From contig NZ_RPDH01000002.1 of the NCBI RefSeq assembly GCF_003813775.1, positions 2,356,001 through 2,420,000 of the forward strand: a stretch of DNA of 64,000 bases, given 5' to 3'. This DNA is from Chitinophaga lutea. GTDB taxonomy: Bacteria; Bacteroidota; Bacteroidia; Chitinophagales; Chitinophagaceae. The notes beneath the pieces are model-generated. The model was not told where the DNA came from, made no database searches, and saw only the letters and a list, made by a program, of their open reading frames with translations. Position numbers and translations under genes: made by a program. Of the stretch, positions 34,558-43,337 are shown piece after piece. Position 1 is the stretch's first letter, and each line of letters opens with the position of its first letter.

Positions 34558-35112
34558 CTAATTCCGGTACAGTATTTTGATGCTGGAGGTGATCTTTTTG
34601 AGGGCGGCGACCAGTTGCGCGTCGACGGTTTTAACGGAGATATCCAGGATGGCGGCCACTTCGCGGTAACTCAGGCCTTCTTCGCGGATGAGTTTAAACA
34701 CCAGCTTGCAGCGCGGAGGCAGGGTTTGCACCGCCAGTTCCACTTTACGCCTCATTTCGTTGGAAATACAGATCTGCTCAGGGTCCCGCAGGGTCAGCGA
34801 AAGCTCCACATCCACATCGTCGAGCGAAACGAAACGGCGGCCGGACGAAGATTTCAGCCAGTTCAGCGATCGGTTGCGCACCGCCGTCATCAGGTATACG
34901 CGGAGGTTGACGATGGCCGTGGCGGAGCTCCGGTTGCGCCAAAGGTTGATCAGTACATCCGCTGCTATTTCTTCCCCCTGTTCCATCGAGCGCACCAGCG
35001 ATGCGGCAAAACGCTTCAGCCCCGGAAAATATGTTTCGAATATCTCCCGGTAGGCGTCCTCATCTCCCATGTAAATGCGCGCTAACAGCGCGGTACACTG
35101 TTCACCGTTCAT
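34558..35112 (-). CDS. ECF sigma-70 factor of the first SusC/D locus
   Basis: The start at ATG 35112 (MNGEQCTALLARIYMGDED) gives 184 residues; the frame extends to 35187 without protein character. Region 2 is at about 15-85 (AYREIFETYFPGLKRFAASLVRSMEQGEEIAADVLINLWRNR, LRVYLMTAVRNRSLNWLK) and region 4 at about 120-180 (LAVQTLPPRCKLVFKLIREEGLSYREVAAILDISVKTVDAQL). There is no region 3. It should drive the SusC/SusD genes downstream once released by the FecR protein encoded at 33359-34450. Confidence 0.95.
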   Translation of the reverse strand: MNGEQCTALLARIYMGDEDAYREIFETYFPGLKRFAASLVRSMEQGEEIAADVLINLWRNRSSATAIVNLRVYLMTAVRNRSLNWLKSSSGRRFVSLDDVDVELSLTLRDPEQICISNEMRRKVELAVQTLPPRCKLVFKLIREEGLSYREVAAILDISVKTVDAQLVAALKKITSSIKILYRN

Positions 35113-35399
35113 GCACTGACTGTATGATATTGGTTTGATGGCTGTCGTAACCAAAGTACGAAGCCTGCCAGCCGTATGCAACGCCAACCCGGCGACCAGA
35201 GAATTTTCAATCGATTGTATTTAATTAATTATTATAGAAAAGCAAAATTGTATCAATTATCCCATCCGGCGGTATTATCTTGTCTGAAAGGGAGGCATTT
35301 ACACAAAGGAGTATGCGGGAAGCTCAGGCCCGTAACAACAATAGCACCGGCACTTTTGTTTATCTTTTATTGCACTTGTTTTTTAACCGAATCGCCGAT

Positions 35400-37472
35400 A
35401 TGAAAGTTGCCGCGCTTATTGATCGCCTTGCCAGATGGGCGGGGGTTTCAGGCATATACTTACTGGCAGCCTGCTCAACCACTTCTCAGGAATCACCCGA
35501 TCATCCGGAATATTTTGATCCGGTCCTGGAGAAAGCAACCGGTTTCGGTGGCGACCGGGTGATGGAGGCGTTTCATTACCTTGATTCCGTTTACGCAGCC
35601 TTCCCCGACGCCGGACCACTCGACCGTACGAGAAAATACAATTTCAAGCTCGATTATTACTGGAATATCAGACGGGATCCTTACCGGGCGAGGATCTATG
35701 CAGACAGCATCCTTTGGGTGCTTTCCGGGAAAACCACCCAGCCCGCCTATGCCATCGAATACGGCAGGGCACTGCTGCAGATTGGCGATCTGCTGAAGGA
35801 AGAAGGCAAATATAGCGATGCATTTTCCCGCTATTATGAAGGAAGAGCGTTCATCCAGCGGGCCGGCGACACCTGTTTTTTTAACGAATACAACTCCCGC
35901 CTGGCCGTCACCTATTATTATCAGAACCGGTTTCAGGAAGCGATCCCTTATTTCAGGGAGGCATTTGCAGTGCTGGATGCCTGCAAGCGCAATTTGTTTT
36001 ACCGCTTCCGTAACCAGCAGGCAGACCTGGACAATATCGCGTTGTGCTACCACAAGCTGGGGCAAACCGACAGCGCCATGTTCTACTACGACAGCGCGAC
36101 CCGTTACATCGCTGCTCACAAGGCGCCTTTCCTGAAAAACCCGCCACAGGCAAGATTTGTTGGGGAAGCGCTGGCCGTGATCAACGGCAACAAAGGGAGC
36201 CTGCTGCTGAAGATGGGCGACACCGCGGGAGCGGAAAATCTCTACCGGCAAAGCATCGCCACCAACCTTTACGGCAGCGAAACCAGGGACGCACAGATCA
36301 CCATCACCAAACTGGTCACCCTTCATCTGGCGCAGAGACGCCACAGCGAGGCCGCCACGTGGCTGGGCGTGATGCGCCGGTCGCTTGACACCATGCCCAA
36401 CGGAGAAAACGAAACCCTATGGCATAAACTCCGGTCGCAGTACCATCAGGCAACCGGCAATCATGCAATGGCACTGCTTTCGCTGCAGAGTTACATACGG
36501 GTGAAGGATTCACTGGAAAAAACCAGCAGCCCCTTGCGCGCCATCGATATACAAAAGGAATTCGGTTACCTGGCCCGGGAATATGAACTTACGCTGCTCA
36601 GGCGGGAAAACGAGGTAAAAACCACCTACCTGTACATTTCCCTCATCTTCTTTGCCATGACCATCGCCATCATCCTGCTCATCTGGCAGAACTGGAAACG
36701 GTCCAAAAAACACGTGGAGGAGCTCCGGAAACTGAATCACCAGATCCTCATCCAGCACGACCAGATGAATAAAAGCCTGGATGCCCTCGAACAGAGCCAG
36801 CTCGACAATTCGAAAATGATGAAAATCGTGGCCCACGACCTGCGCAACCCGGTAGGCGCGATTATCACGCTGACCGAACTGATCTGGCTCAAAGACAATG
36901 ATCAGTCCGGCGAAACCCAAAGCCTGCTGGGCATGATGAAAGAATCCGGTGAAAAGGCGCTCAACCTCATCACCGAACTGCTCCGGATGAATGTGATCTC
37001 CAAAACGCAAATGGAACTGGTGCAGATCGACCTGGTGCTGCAATATTGCGTGGACCTGCTGCGGCTCAAAGCGGAAGAAAAAGACCAGAAAATCGTGCTG
37101 CATACCATTCCGATGACCCTGCAGGCCAGCCGTGAAAAAATATGGCGCGTTTTCAGCAACCTTATCACCAATGCCGTAAAGTTCAGCCGGCGTGGTACCG
37201 TCATTGAAGTAAGTATGAAAAGGGACAACAACCTGCTCCGGATATCCGTCAAAGACAACGGCATCGGCATTCCGACGGACATGAAAGACAAAATCTTCAG
37301 CATGTCGCCCGGCGCGGGCAGGAAGGGCACACAAGGTGAAGAGTCTTATGGTTTGGGGCTGGCCATCTCCAAACAGATCGTGGAATCGCACGGCGGGCGG
37401 ATATGGTTTGAAAGCCAGGAAGGGAAAGGTTCCGTCTTTCATGTGGAGCTGCGCATCAATGCGCTGAATTAA
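35400..37472 (+). CDS. TPR-containing membrane sensor histidine kinase
   Basis: The ATG at 35400 gives 690 residues with a lipoprotein-like leader (GIYLLAACSTT); the frame opens at 35280, but those residues are not protein-like. A periplasmic TPR region covers about 90-390 (YAIEYGRALLQIGDLLKEEGKYSDAFSRYYEGRAF, LAVTYYYQNRFQEAIPYFREAF). One membrane helix lies at about 405-428, then a coiled coil, the phosphoacceptor H479 in MKIVAHDLRNPVGAI, and the ATPase domain with NLITNAVKFS, VKDNGIGIP and ESYGLGLAISKQIVESHGG. It has no receiver domain, and no response regulator gene is adjacent, so its partner is unknown. It is divergent from the sigma gene. Confidence 0.92.
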   Translation: MKVAALIDRLARWAGVSGIYLLAACSTTSQESPDHPEYFDPVLEKATGFGGDRVMEAFHYLDSVYAAFPDAGPLDRTRKYNFKLDYYWNIRRDPYRARIYADSILWVLSGKTTQPAYAIEYGRALLQIGDLLKEEGKYSDAFSRYYEGRAFIQRAGDTCFFNEYNSRLAVTYYYQNRFQEAIPYFREAFAVLDACKRNLFYRFRNQQADLDNIALCYHKLGQTDSAMFYYDSATRYIAAHKAPFLKNPPQARFVGEALAVINGNKGSLLLKMGDTAGAENLYRQSIATNLYGSETRDAQITITKLVTLHLAQRRHSEAATWLGVMRRSLDTMPNGENETLWHKLRSQYHQATGNHAMALLSLQSYIRVKDSLEKTSSPLRAIDIQKEFGYLAREYELTLLRRENEVKTTYLYISLIFFAMTIAIILLIWQNWKRSKKHVEELRKLNHQILIQHDQMNKSLDALEQSQLDNSKMMKIVAHDLRNPVGAIITLTELIWLKDNDQSGETQSLLGMMKESGEKALNLITELLRMNVISKTQMELVQIDLVLQYCVDLLRLKAEEKDQKIVLHTIPMTLQASREKIWRVFSNLITNAVKFSRRGTVIEVSMKRDNNLLRISVKDNGIGIPTDMKDKIFSMSPGAGRKGTQGEESYGLGLAISKQIVESHGGRIWFESQEGKGSVFHVELRINALN

Positions 37473-37477
37473 AACAA

Positions 37478-37503
37478 AAGGACCGTTCCGGAGAACGATC
37501 CTT
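37478..37503. terminator. Bidirectional terminator between kinase and DJ-1 genes
   Basis: AAGGACCGTTC (37478-37488) pairs with GAACGATCCTT (37493-37503) with one mismatch, between two converging stops (37472 and 37528). Confidence 0.75.
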
Positions 37504-37527
37504 CAGTGATATGTTGTAACCTCCATC

Positions 37528-38307
37528 CTATTTCTTCAGCTCGGCCAGCATTGCTTCCCCTACCCCTTTCGCCGAAGCGGGGTTCTGCCCGGTGATCAAC
37601 CGCTGGTCGACCGTCACGTGCGGTTGCCAGAGGGCCGACTTTTCGAATTTGCCGCCCCGCTCAATGAGTTTGCTTTCCAGCATGAACGGCACCACTTTTT
37701 CCAGGCCTACCGCCACTTCTTCCTCGTTGGTAAAGGCATTGATCTTTTTGCCGGCAACCAGGTACTGCCCGTTGCCAAGTTTTATGTTTACGAGCGCGGC
37801 CGGGCCGTGACATACAGCCGCTACAATGCCGTTATGATCGTAAATCTCCGCAGCAATGGCCGCCAGTGCTTTATTGTCTGCAAAGTCCCACATCGCGCCG
37901 TGGCCGCCGGCATAAAATATGGCGGCATAATCGGCCGGGTTGATGTCTTCCGGCCGCAGCGTATGCTCGATCTTTTTGCGGTACACGGGGTCTTCCCAGA
38001 ATTTTTTGTTCACCGGGTCTTCCAGCGTAAACCCGTCCACCGGCGCTTTACCGCCTTTCGGGCTTACAAAATCGATGTCGTAGCCGGCTTCGTGGAGCAC
38101 TTCCCACGGATGCGACGCTTCCCCGAGATAAAAACCCGTCGGTTCGCCGGTGTTGCCTTTTTTATCGTGGCTGGTTACCACGAACAGAATTTTTTTGTTC
38201 ATTTTTTTTGCCTCTTTTGTTTGTGCCGCCAGCTGGCCTGATGCAGCAAACAGCGCATATGTGATCAATAATCCTTTCACGGCAATGGCCCTGAATATCT
38301 TTTTCAT
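37528..38307 (-). CDS. Exported DJ-1/PfpI-superfamily protein (Hsp31-like)
   Basis: The ATG at 38307 gives a signal peptide (KGLLITYALFAASGQLAAQ) and 259 residues; the ATG at 38202 would give a cytoplasmic form. The domain shows GEPTGFYLGEASHPWEVLHEAGYDIDFVSPKGG, then ADYAAIFYAGGHGAMWDF and the nucleophile elbow IVAAVCHGPAALVN with the catalytic Cys, plus NAFTNEEEVAVGLEKVVPFMLESKL. It fits the Hsp31/chaperone-glyoxalase group, which repairs or detoxifies glyoxal damage. The exported form is unusual. It lies downstream of a Crp/Fnr gene on the same strand (92-base gap). Confidence 0.88.
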   Translation of the reverse strand: MKKIFRAIAVKGLLITYALFAASGQLAAQTKEAKKMNKKILFVVTSHDKKGNTGEPTGFYLGEASHPWEVLHEAGYDIDFVSPKGGKAPVDGFTLEDPVNKKFWEDPVYRKKIEHTLRPEDINPADYAAIFYAGGHGAMWDFADNKALAAIAAEIYDHNGIVAAVCHGPAALVNIKLGNGQYLVAGKKINAFTNEEEVAVGLEKVVPFMLESKLIERGGKFEKSALWQPHVTVDQRLITGQNPASAKGVGEAMLAELKK

Positions 38308-38399
38308 TTTCGCATCGTTTGATTGACGGTACAAAGTTGGTGCAGATAAGGGAACTGCCGGATGACGTGCATCACAAAATTTGTGTGACATGGATCACA

Positions 38400-38963
38400 T
38401 CAGATCGAAAAGCGGCTGAGGGTTTCCCGCGAAACGCCCAGGTAGCGGGCAATCAGCTGTTTGGGTATCCGCTGTTGCATATCGGGGTACTGGCTGATGA
38501 AGCTGACGTAGCGTTCCTTTGCCGATTTGTTCATCATGGCCAGCAGCCTTTGCTGGATGCCGATGTACCCGAAGTTGGCCTTGACCCTTGAAAAATGCTC
38601 CATTTTCGGGAACTTCCTGCACATCTCCGCCAGCCCTTCGTAGGAGATGCCCAGCAGCTCGGTATCTTCCAGGCAATCGATCGCCAGCGTGGCTTTTTCC
38701 CTTTTGTAAAAGGCGGCGAAATCCGATATCCACCAGTTTTCCGGTGCAAACTGAACGATATGCTCCTTACCGTCCGTATTGGTAATGCTGCTCTTGAGCA
38801 ATCCTTTCGTTACCAGGTACATATGACCTACCAGTTGGCCTTCCTGGATGAGAAACTGCCGGCGGCGGAGTTTTTTAGGGGAATAATAGGCGCTGACGGC
38901 TTCGTATTCCTCGTCTGTGAGAGGAACGATCTGTTCGATGTGTCGTCTTAGAAATTCGCTCAT
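38400..38963 (-). CDS. Crp/Fnr-family transcriptional regulator
   Basis: This 187-residue protein has a cyclic-nucleotide-binding-like beta-barrel (about 15-120: RQFLIQEGQLVGHMYLVTKGLLKSSI, HIVQFAPENWWISD) and a C-terminal helix-turn-helix (about 150-187: ERYVSFISQYPDMQQRIPKQLIARYLGVSRETLSRF). It lacks the Cys cluster of Fnr and the Arg/Ser cAMP pocket of Crp, so the signal is unknown. It is of the short type common in Bacteroidetes, often linked to stress and detoxification genes. It may control the DJ-1 gene downstream. Confidence 0.93.
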   Translation of the reverse strand: MSEFLRRHIEQIVPLTDEEYEAVSAYYSPKKLRRRQFLIQEGQLVGHMYLVTKGLLKSSITNTDGKEHIVQFAPENWWISDFAAFYKREKATLAIDCLEDTELLGISYEGLAEMCRKFPKMEHFSRVKANFGYIGIQQRLLAMMNKSAKERYVSFISQYPDMQQRIPKQLIARYLGVSRETLSRFSI

Positions 38964-39083
38964 ACGTTTTTCGGCTTTTCAGAGATGGCATAAGATAAGG
39001 CATATTTGCATGCGGGCAATAAACCCCAGTGCCCTGCGTTAACCTATAAGAGTCAAGACCATATCGAATTAAACAAGTTCAAC

Positions 39084-39467
39084 ATGCGTTTCCCCCTACA
39101 GACAGTGACCGTTTTGTTGTTACCATTGATCCTGTATAGTTGTTCCCGTGCGGGAGGGATTTTCCAGCGGAGGGAACAGGTGTACCAGCCGCCCAGGCTT
39201 GGTGCGGAATACCGCTTCGAGGAAGGGCTTCGCAAACAAAAGAATCCCCAGCAGCTGTTCAGCAAAAAAGAAAGGAAAGAAATGGAAAAGATGGGAAGGC
39301 TCACACCACAGGAACGCTCCGCCCCCAATACCCGCATTACCGCGATGCAGGCAGACAGCATCCTGACCGGTAAAACAAGGGACACTACCGCCGTACTGGC
39401 AGACAGTACCCAGGCGAAACCGGTAGACAGCCTGCACCAGCAACCGGTGGACACCACCAGGCACTAG
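39084..39467 (+). CDS. Small lipoprotein (hypothetical)
   Basis: The ATG at 39084 gives 127 residues with a lipoprotein signal (FPLQTVTVLLLPLILYSC, Cys at 19). The mature part is charged and low in structure: QRREQVYQPPRLGAEYRFEEG, KKERKEMEKMGRLTPQE and a tail of Asp/Thr/Gln (TRDTTAVLADSTQAKPVDSL). There is no recognisable domain. It may sit in the outer or inner membrane as a short tether. A single gene, divergent from the Crp/Fnr gene. Confidence 0.6.
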   Translation: MRFPLQTVTVLLLPLILYSCSRAGGIFQRREQVYQPPRLGAEYRFEEGLRKQKNPQQLFSKKERKEMEKMGRLTPQERSAPNTRITAMQADSILTGKTRDTTAVLADSTQAKPVDSLHQQPVDTTRH

Positions 39468-39700
39468 TTTGATATCCTGATTCTTTTTTCCGCTCCGATA
39501 CTCCCCTGCCATTTTCCGGTTGTCTTATCATTACAGCAATCCCAGCCAGGGCCACATGCAGTCCGCATGAAGCGCGCCTATTTTTTTTCCGGGCAACAGG
39601 CATGTTGCCCGCAGGGTTTGCTATGCCATTGAAAACGCGGTTGCTGCCATCAACACCGGCTTTAAGGACCACATATTTATAACCATCAAAACCATTTGTT

Positions 39701-40735
39701 ATGAACCAAAAACTGCATGTCGCTTCAAAAGGAGTACTTTTTTTCTTTCTGGTATCCGTGTTGATTTTTATGATGAGTTGTTATAAAAGGGAGGCTGCTC
39801 TCCCGGCAGATGAAAAATCGAACCTAGGCGGAAGCAACCAGCCGTTGATGCTGCCCGAAATTTATGTGAACGATGTGGGCGCCAACGGCACCGACGCATT
39901 GAACGATACCTGGGCCTTTCAGAAAGCCATCGACTCGATGGCCGCTTTGGGAGGCGGCATCGTGCGGGTGCGTACCGGCAATTACTACATCGATGCGGAT
40001 ACGACCATCAGGATGAAAAACAATGTGACATTGTACATGTATGACACTACTCGCAAGCTGATCGTAAGGCCCACCGCCTCTACCCGTTACCATGCGATTC
40101 TGGTGGAGTTCGTCGATAATGTCAGCATCTTCGGCGGCAGAATAGTGGGCGACCGCGACATACACACCGGCACTACCGGCGAATGGGGAATGGGCATCGC
40201 CATCTACGGCAGCACAAACGTGAAAGTGAACCGTACTTATATTTCCAACTGCTGGGGCGACGGTGTTGTGGTAGGCGGCCGCAAGAACGGGGGCGTAACC
40301 GTAGTAAGCCGCGATGTGATCCTTAAAAGAGTCACCAGCACCAACAACCGGCGCCAGGCCCTGACCATTGGCGGCGTAAACGGCCTGGAAGTGGACAGCT
40401 GCGTGCTGACCTACACGAACGGCACAGCGCCGCAGGACGGCATTGACATTGAGCCCGACAGCGATACCGCTCAGTATGTATACATCAAAAACTGCGAGAT
40501 CGCCCATAACGTGGGGAACGGTGTGGAAATGAATGCCAAAACAACCACCACGGCCAAAGTCAGGAACATTTTCGTGACCAACAATTACATGCATAACAAC
40601 GCGTACAGCAATTACATACTGCACGTGCAGCACTCCACGATCAACAACAACCGCTTTTCCGCCAACCGGGTGCGCAACCAGATCTATGCGAAGGACACCG
40701 CCAACTGTGTGTTTGTGCCGAATACGATCAATTGA
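39701..40735 (+). CDS. Right-handed beta-helix lipoprotein (pectate-lyase/GH28-like fold)
   Basis: This 344-residue protein has a lipoprotein signal (LFFFLVSVLIFMMSC, Cys at 27) and a helix built from short repeats: IYVNDVGANGTDALNDTWAFQKAIDSMAALGGGIVRVRTGNYY, VSIFGGRIVGDRD, DVILKRVTSTNNRRQALTIGG, DSCVLTYTNGTAPQDGIDIEPD and YIKNCEIAHNVGNGVEM. The opening segment is typical of polygalacturonase-like proteins. A clear catalytic pair is not seen, and it may bind rather than cut a polysaccharide. It is a single gene with a terminator after it and no SusC/SusD pair nearby. Confidence 0.78.
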   Translation: MNQKLHVASKGVLFFFLVSVLIFMMSCYKREAALPADEKSNLGGSNQPLMLPEIYVNDVGANGTDALNDTWAFQKAIDSMAALGGGIVRVRTGNYYIDADTTIRMKNNVTLYMYDTTRKLIVRPTASTRYHAILVEFVDNVSIFGGRIVGDRDIHTGTTGEWGMGIAIYGSTNVKVNRTYISNCWGDGVVVGGRKNGGVTVVSRDVILKRVTSTNNRRQALTIGGVNGLEVDSCVLTYTNGTAPQDGIDIEPDSDTAQYVYIKNCEIAHNVGNGVEMNAKTTTTAKVRNIFVTNNYMHNNAYSNYILHVQHSTINNNRFSANRVRNQIYAKDTANCVFVPNTIN

Positions 40736-40760
40736 CATTCCCCCGAAGAGGTAGTAATAA

Positions 40761-40794
40761 AAAGGGCCGTTCATGACCGAACGGTCCTTTTCCG
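40761..40794 (+). terminator. Terminator after the beta-helix gene
   Basis: AAAGGGCCGTTC (40761-40772) pairs with GAACGGTCCTTT (40779-40790) with one mismatch, and a short T tract follows. Confidence 0.8.
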
Positions 40795-40989
40795 TTTACG
40801 GCAGCATGTCCCGGACTATGCTGAGGGATAAAGGAGGTGTACCCAGGATCAACGACCGAACGAGCGGCTATCCCGGAGCTTCGTTGCACCAGAAACGGCT
40901 GCAAGCATGCCTTTCAAGGTCTCAGCACTACCGTAAAAATTGCCCCACGGCATTTCGGGGATTTTCCTGAAAGGCTTACCTTCGGGGGT

Positions 40990-41436
40990 ATGAAAGCAGG
41001 CACCTTTTTAAAAAGCACCGCATTACTGGACGATACCTTTTTTGAGCAGTCCGTTATTTTTATTACGGATCATAACGAAAAAGGCGCGATGGGATTCGTG
41101 GTGAACCGGCAGTTTCCCCGGAAGCTGAATGAACTGGTGGAGTTCATGCATGCAGGGCCGTTCCCTTTGTACGAAGGGGGCCCTGTAGACCAGGAACATT
41201 TATATTTCGTGCACCGGCGGCCCGATCTGATTGAGGGCGGTGCGCCGGTGGCTGACGGAATATACCTGGGAGGAAACTTCAGTACCGCCGTGCAGCTGAT
41301 TGCACAGCAAACACTACAGGAAACCGATGTAAGGATTTTTGTCGGATACTGTGGCTGGGATAACGGCGAACTGGAGGCGGAAGTGGCCGAGGGAAGCTGG
41401 GAAGTGCTGCATGAAAGCCTTCTTTTTAACATGTAG
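40990..41436 (+). CDS. YqgE/AlgH-family protein
   Basis: The ATG at 40990 (MKAGTFLKSTALLDDTFFEQSVIFI) gives 148 residues, normal for this family; the frame is open from 40837, but that part is not protein-like. The conserved order is present: FEQSVIFITDHNEKGAMGFVVNR, the GGPV segment (LYEGGPVDQEHLYFVHR) and FVGYCGWDNGELEAEVAEGSW near the end. It is cytoplasmic and widely conserved, with no agreed biochemical function. The DUF2809 gene follows after 24 bases, likely in the same transcript. Confidence 0.9.
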   Translation: MKAGTFLKSTALLDDTFFEQSVIFITDHNEKGAMGFVVNRQFPRKLNELVEFMHAGPFPLYEGGPVDQEHLYFVHRRPDLIEGGAPVADGIYLGGNFSTAVQLIAQQTLQETDVRIFVGYCGWDNGELEAEVAEGSWEVLHESLLFNM

Positions 41437-41460
41437 CCATCTGCTACTTTAAATTACCTT

Positions 41461-41850
41461 ATGAAATTTCGTTTTAACCGCTTGTATTTTACGCTTACCC
41501 TGTTGATTTTTATCGTGGAGGTGCTCATTGCCCTTTATCTGCATGATGACTTTATCCGCCCTTACGTGGGCGACTTCCTGGTGGTGATACTGATTTACTG
41601 CTTCGTTCGCAGCTTCCTGCAGGCGCCTGTAATACCCGTGGCGTTGGGCGTGCTGGCGTTTTCGTACCTGGTGGAAACGCTGCAGTATTTTAATCTGGTG
41701 AAACTGCTGGGGCTCGAACATTCAAGGCTGGCCAATATCGTTATCGGTAATTATTTCACCTGGTCCGACATCGTTGCTTATACCCTGGGCGTCGGGTTTG
41801 TGATACTGGTGGAGAAGATGATACCATCCGGAAAGCATCAGCTGTCCTAG
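41461..41850 (+). CDS. DUF2809-family small membrane protein
   Basis: This 129-residue protein has four hydrophobic segments (LYFTLTLLIFIVEVLIALYL, FLVVILIYCFVRSFLQA, VALGVLAFSYLVETLQYFNLV, DIVAYTLGVGFVILVEK) with the family's HDDFIRPYVGDFLVV start and a late TWSDIVAYTLG motif. It is an inner-membrane protein of unknown role. It starts 24 bases after the YqgE stop and ends before a hairpin terminator. Confidence 0.9.
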   Translation: MKFRFNRLYFTLTLLIFIVEVLIALYLHDDFIRPYVGDFLVVILIYCFVRSFLQAPVIPVALGVLAFSYLVETLQYFNLVKLLGLEHSRLANIVIGNYFTWSDIVAYTLGVGFVILVEKMIPSGKHQLS

Positions 41851-41897
41851 CAGCCGGCCCCTGCGCCGGGAAAATGCAACACACCATTTTGCAATAC

Positions 41898-41928
41898 GAA
41901 AAAAGGCCGCCGGAGGCAGCCTTTTTTT
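41898..41928. terminator. Terminator between DUF2809 and TlpA-like genes
   Basis: AAAAAGGCCGCC and GGCAGCCTTTTTTT form a stem with one mismatch around a short loop, with A and T tracts on the two sides, between converging genes. Confidence 0.75.
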
Positions 41929-41952
41929 GTTAATGGTTGGAACTTGAGAAAA

Positions 41953-43317
41953 CTATTTTTTCACTTCACTTTCCAGCAGCAGCTTCAGTTCTTTGTTGGA
42001 AGGCCGGGGAGCGTCTGTAGATACGATGTTCCCTTTTTTATCAAATACCATGAAACGGGGAATACCTTTAATGTTGTAATATTGGGCGATATCGCTCCAG
42101 CCGCTGGCAAAAAGCTGCACCCCTCCCAGCTCCTCGCTGGCGATAAAGTCTTTCCACTTCTGATGATCCTTTTGTTCATCAACGGACACGCTCAGGAACT
42201 GGACATCCTGCCCGTGCATTTCCTTCTCCAGTTTCTTGAGGTGGGGAATTTCTCCTTTGCACGGCCCGCACCAGGTAGCCCAAACGTCTACCAGTACTAC
42301 CTTGCCTTTAAAATCACTCAGCGACACCTGTTTGCCGTTTACATCGGGATAAGTGAAGTTCACCGCCTGGCCGCCGGCCGAAGTGGCCTTTTTCGCCAGC
42401 TCTGTTTTGATGGCGGCGGCACGCCTGGCCTGATCGGGAGTGAGCAGGTATTTGCCGTACTGCTGATCCAGGTCGTTGTAGCCGAGGAATGTTTTGAGCG
42501 CTGTGGCCTGCTGCAAAACAACCTCTCCTTTGAGGGTATCGTTCACGATGCCCTTCATACGTGCTTCTATGCTATAATCCGTGACATCGCCACTTCCCAG
42601 GCGGGCGGGTAACGACTGCAAACTCCGCATCATTCGCATGCCATGAGGGTAACGGAACAGCCGGGTATCGGTTGTATAGTGCGCCACGTCCACGCTTTTG
42701 AAATATGGCGTATAGTCTGCCTTCGAAGGATGGGCGGAACGGGGCGTGCTCAGCAATTCGGCTGTCACAAAGAACAGGTCCATTTCGCGGAACTTCGCGA
42801 ACTCCGCGTCGAACTGCCTGTTGCCGGTGGATGCGAATTTCGTTTGCTGTGCCTGCTGGTGAATTTTTTCCAGCAGCGGGAAAAAGTCCTTGTAGGTGCT
42901 CTGGGTTCGCGAGAAATAAACGCCCTTCCGCTCCAGCGGTATCAGCATGTTATGCCATTTCTCCATGGCCTGGTTTTCGGGCGAGTTTTTGCCTGACAGC
43001 ACGTACGACGTATCCTGCACCTTTACGTTCAGCTGATCGTTCTGTTTAAAATAGAACGTGTATTTGTCCTGTGGTGTCATCGCGGTGCTGGTGCCGATGA
43101 CATAAAATCCTTCCCGCTCGGGACGGAAGTAAAATCCGAAGGCGGAATCGGCACCGGGTTTTGCGCTGGCTATTTCTTCCAGCCTTCCGTGCTCAATCCG
43201 GTAGAGGCGAACATTGCCGTCGTGCCGGCGCATCCACTCCCCTGAAATAGTAACCTGTGCTTTCAGCAATGCGGGCAGGCAACAAAGCGCCATTACACCC
43301 AGGTGCAGTTTTTTCAT
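41953..43317 (-). CDS. TlpA/thioredoxin-like thiol-disulfide oxidoreductase with DUF4369-type N-terminal domain
   Basis: This 454-residue protein has a signal peptide (LGVMALCCLPALLKAQ), an N-terminal DUF4369-like beta domain (to about 120) and a C-terminal thioredoxin domain (about 315-450). The active site is ATWCGPCKGEIPHLKKL (C350 and C353), with the cis-Pro segment IKGIPRFMVFD. It keeps thiols reduced in the periplasm. It is the last gene of the second SusC/SusD locus, a frequent arrangement in Bacteroidetes together with DUF4843 and PKD-like lipoprotein genes, and lies 20 bases after the PKD-like gene. Confidence 0.92.
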   Translation of the reverse strand: MKKLHLGVMALCCLPALLKAQVTISGEWMRRHDGNVRLYRIEHGRLEEIASAKPGADSAFGFYFRPEREGFYVIGTSTAMTPQDKYTFYFKQNDQLNVKVQDTSYVLSGKNSPENQAMEKWHNMLIPLERKGVYFSRTQSTYKDFFPLLEKIHQQAQQTKFASTGNRQFDAEFAKFREMDLFFVTAELLSTPRSAHPSKADYTPYFKSVDVAHYTTDTRLFRYPHGMRMMRSLQSLPARLGSGDVTDYSIEARMKGIVNDTLKGEVVLQQATALKTFLGYNDLDQQYGKYLLTPDQARRAAAIKTELAKKATSAGGQAVNFTYPDVNGKQVSLSDFKGKVVLVDVWATWCGPCKGEIPHLKKLEKEMHGQDVQFLSVSVDEQKDHQKWKDFIASEELGGVQLFASGWSDIAQYYNIKGIPRFMVFDKKGNIVSTDAPRPSNKELKLLLESEVKK

Positions 43318-43337
43318 ATGTTTCAGATAATGTTTGG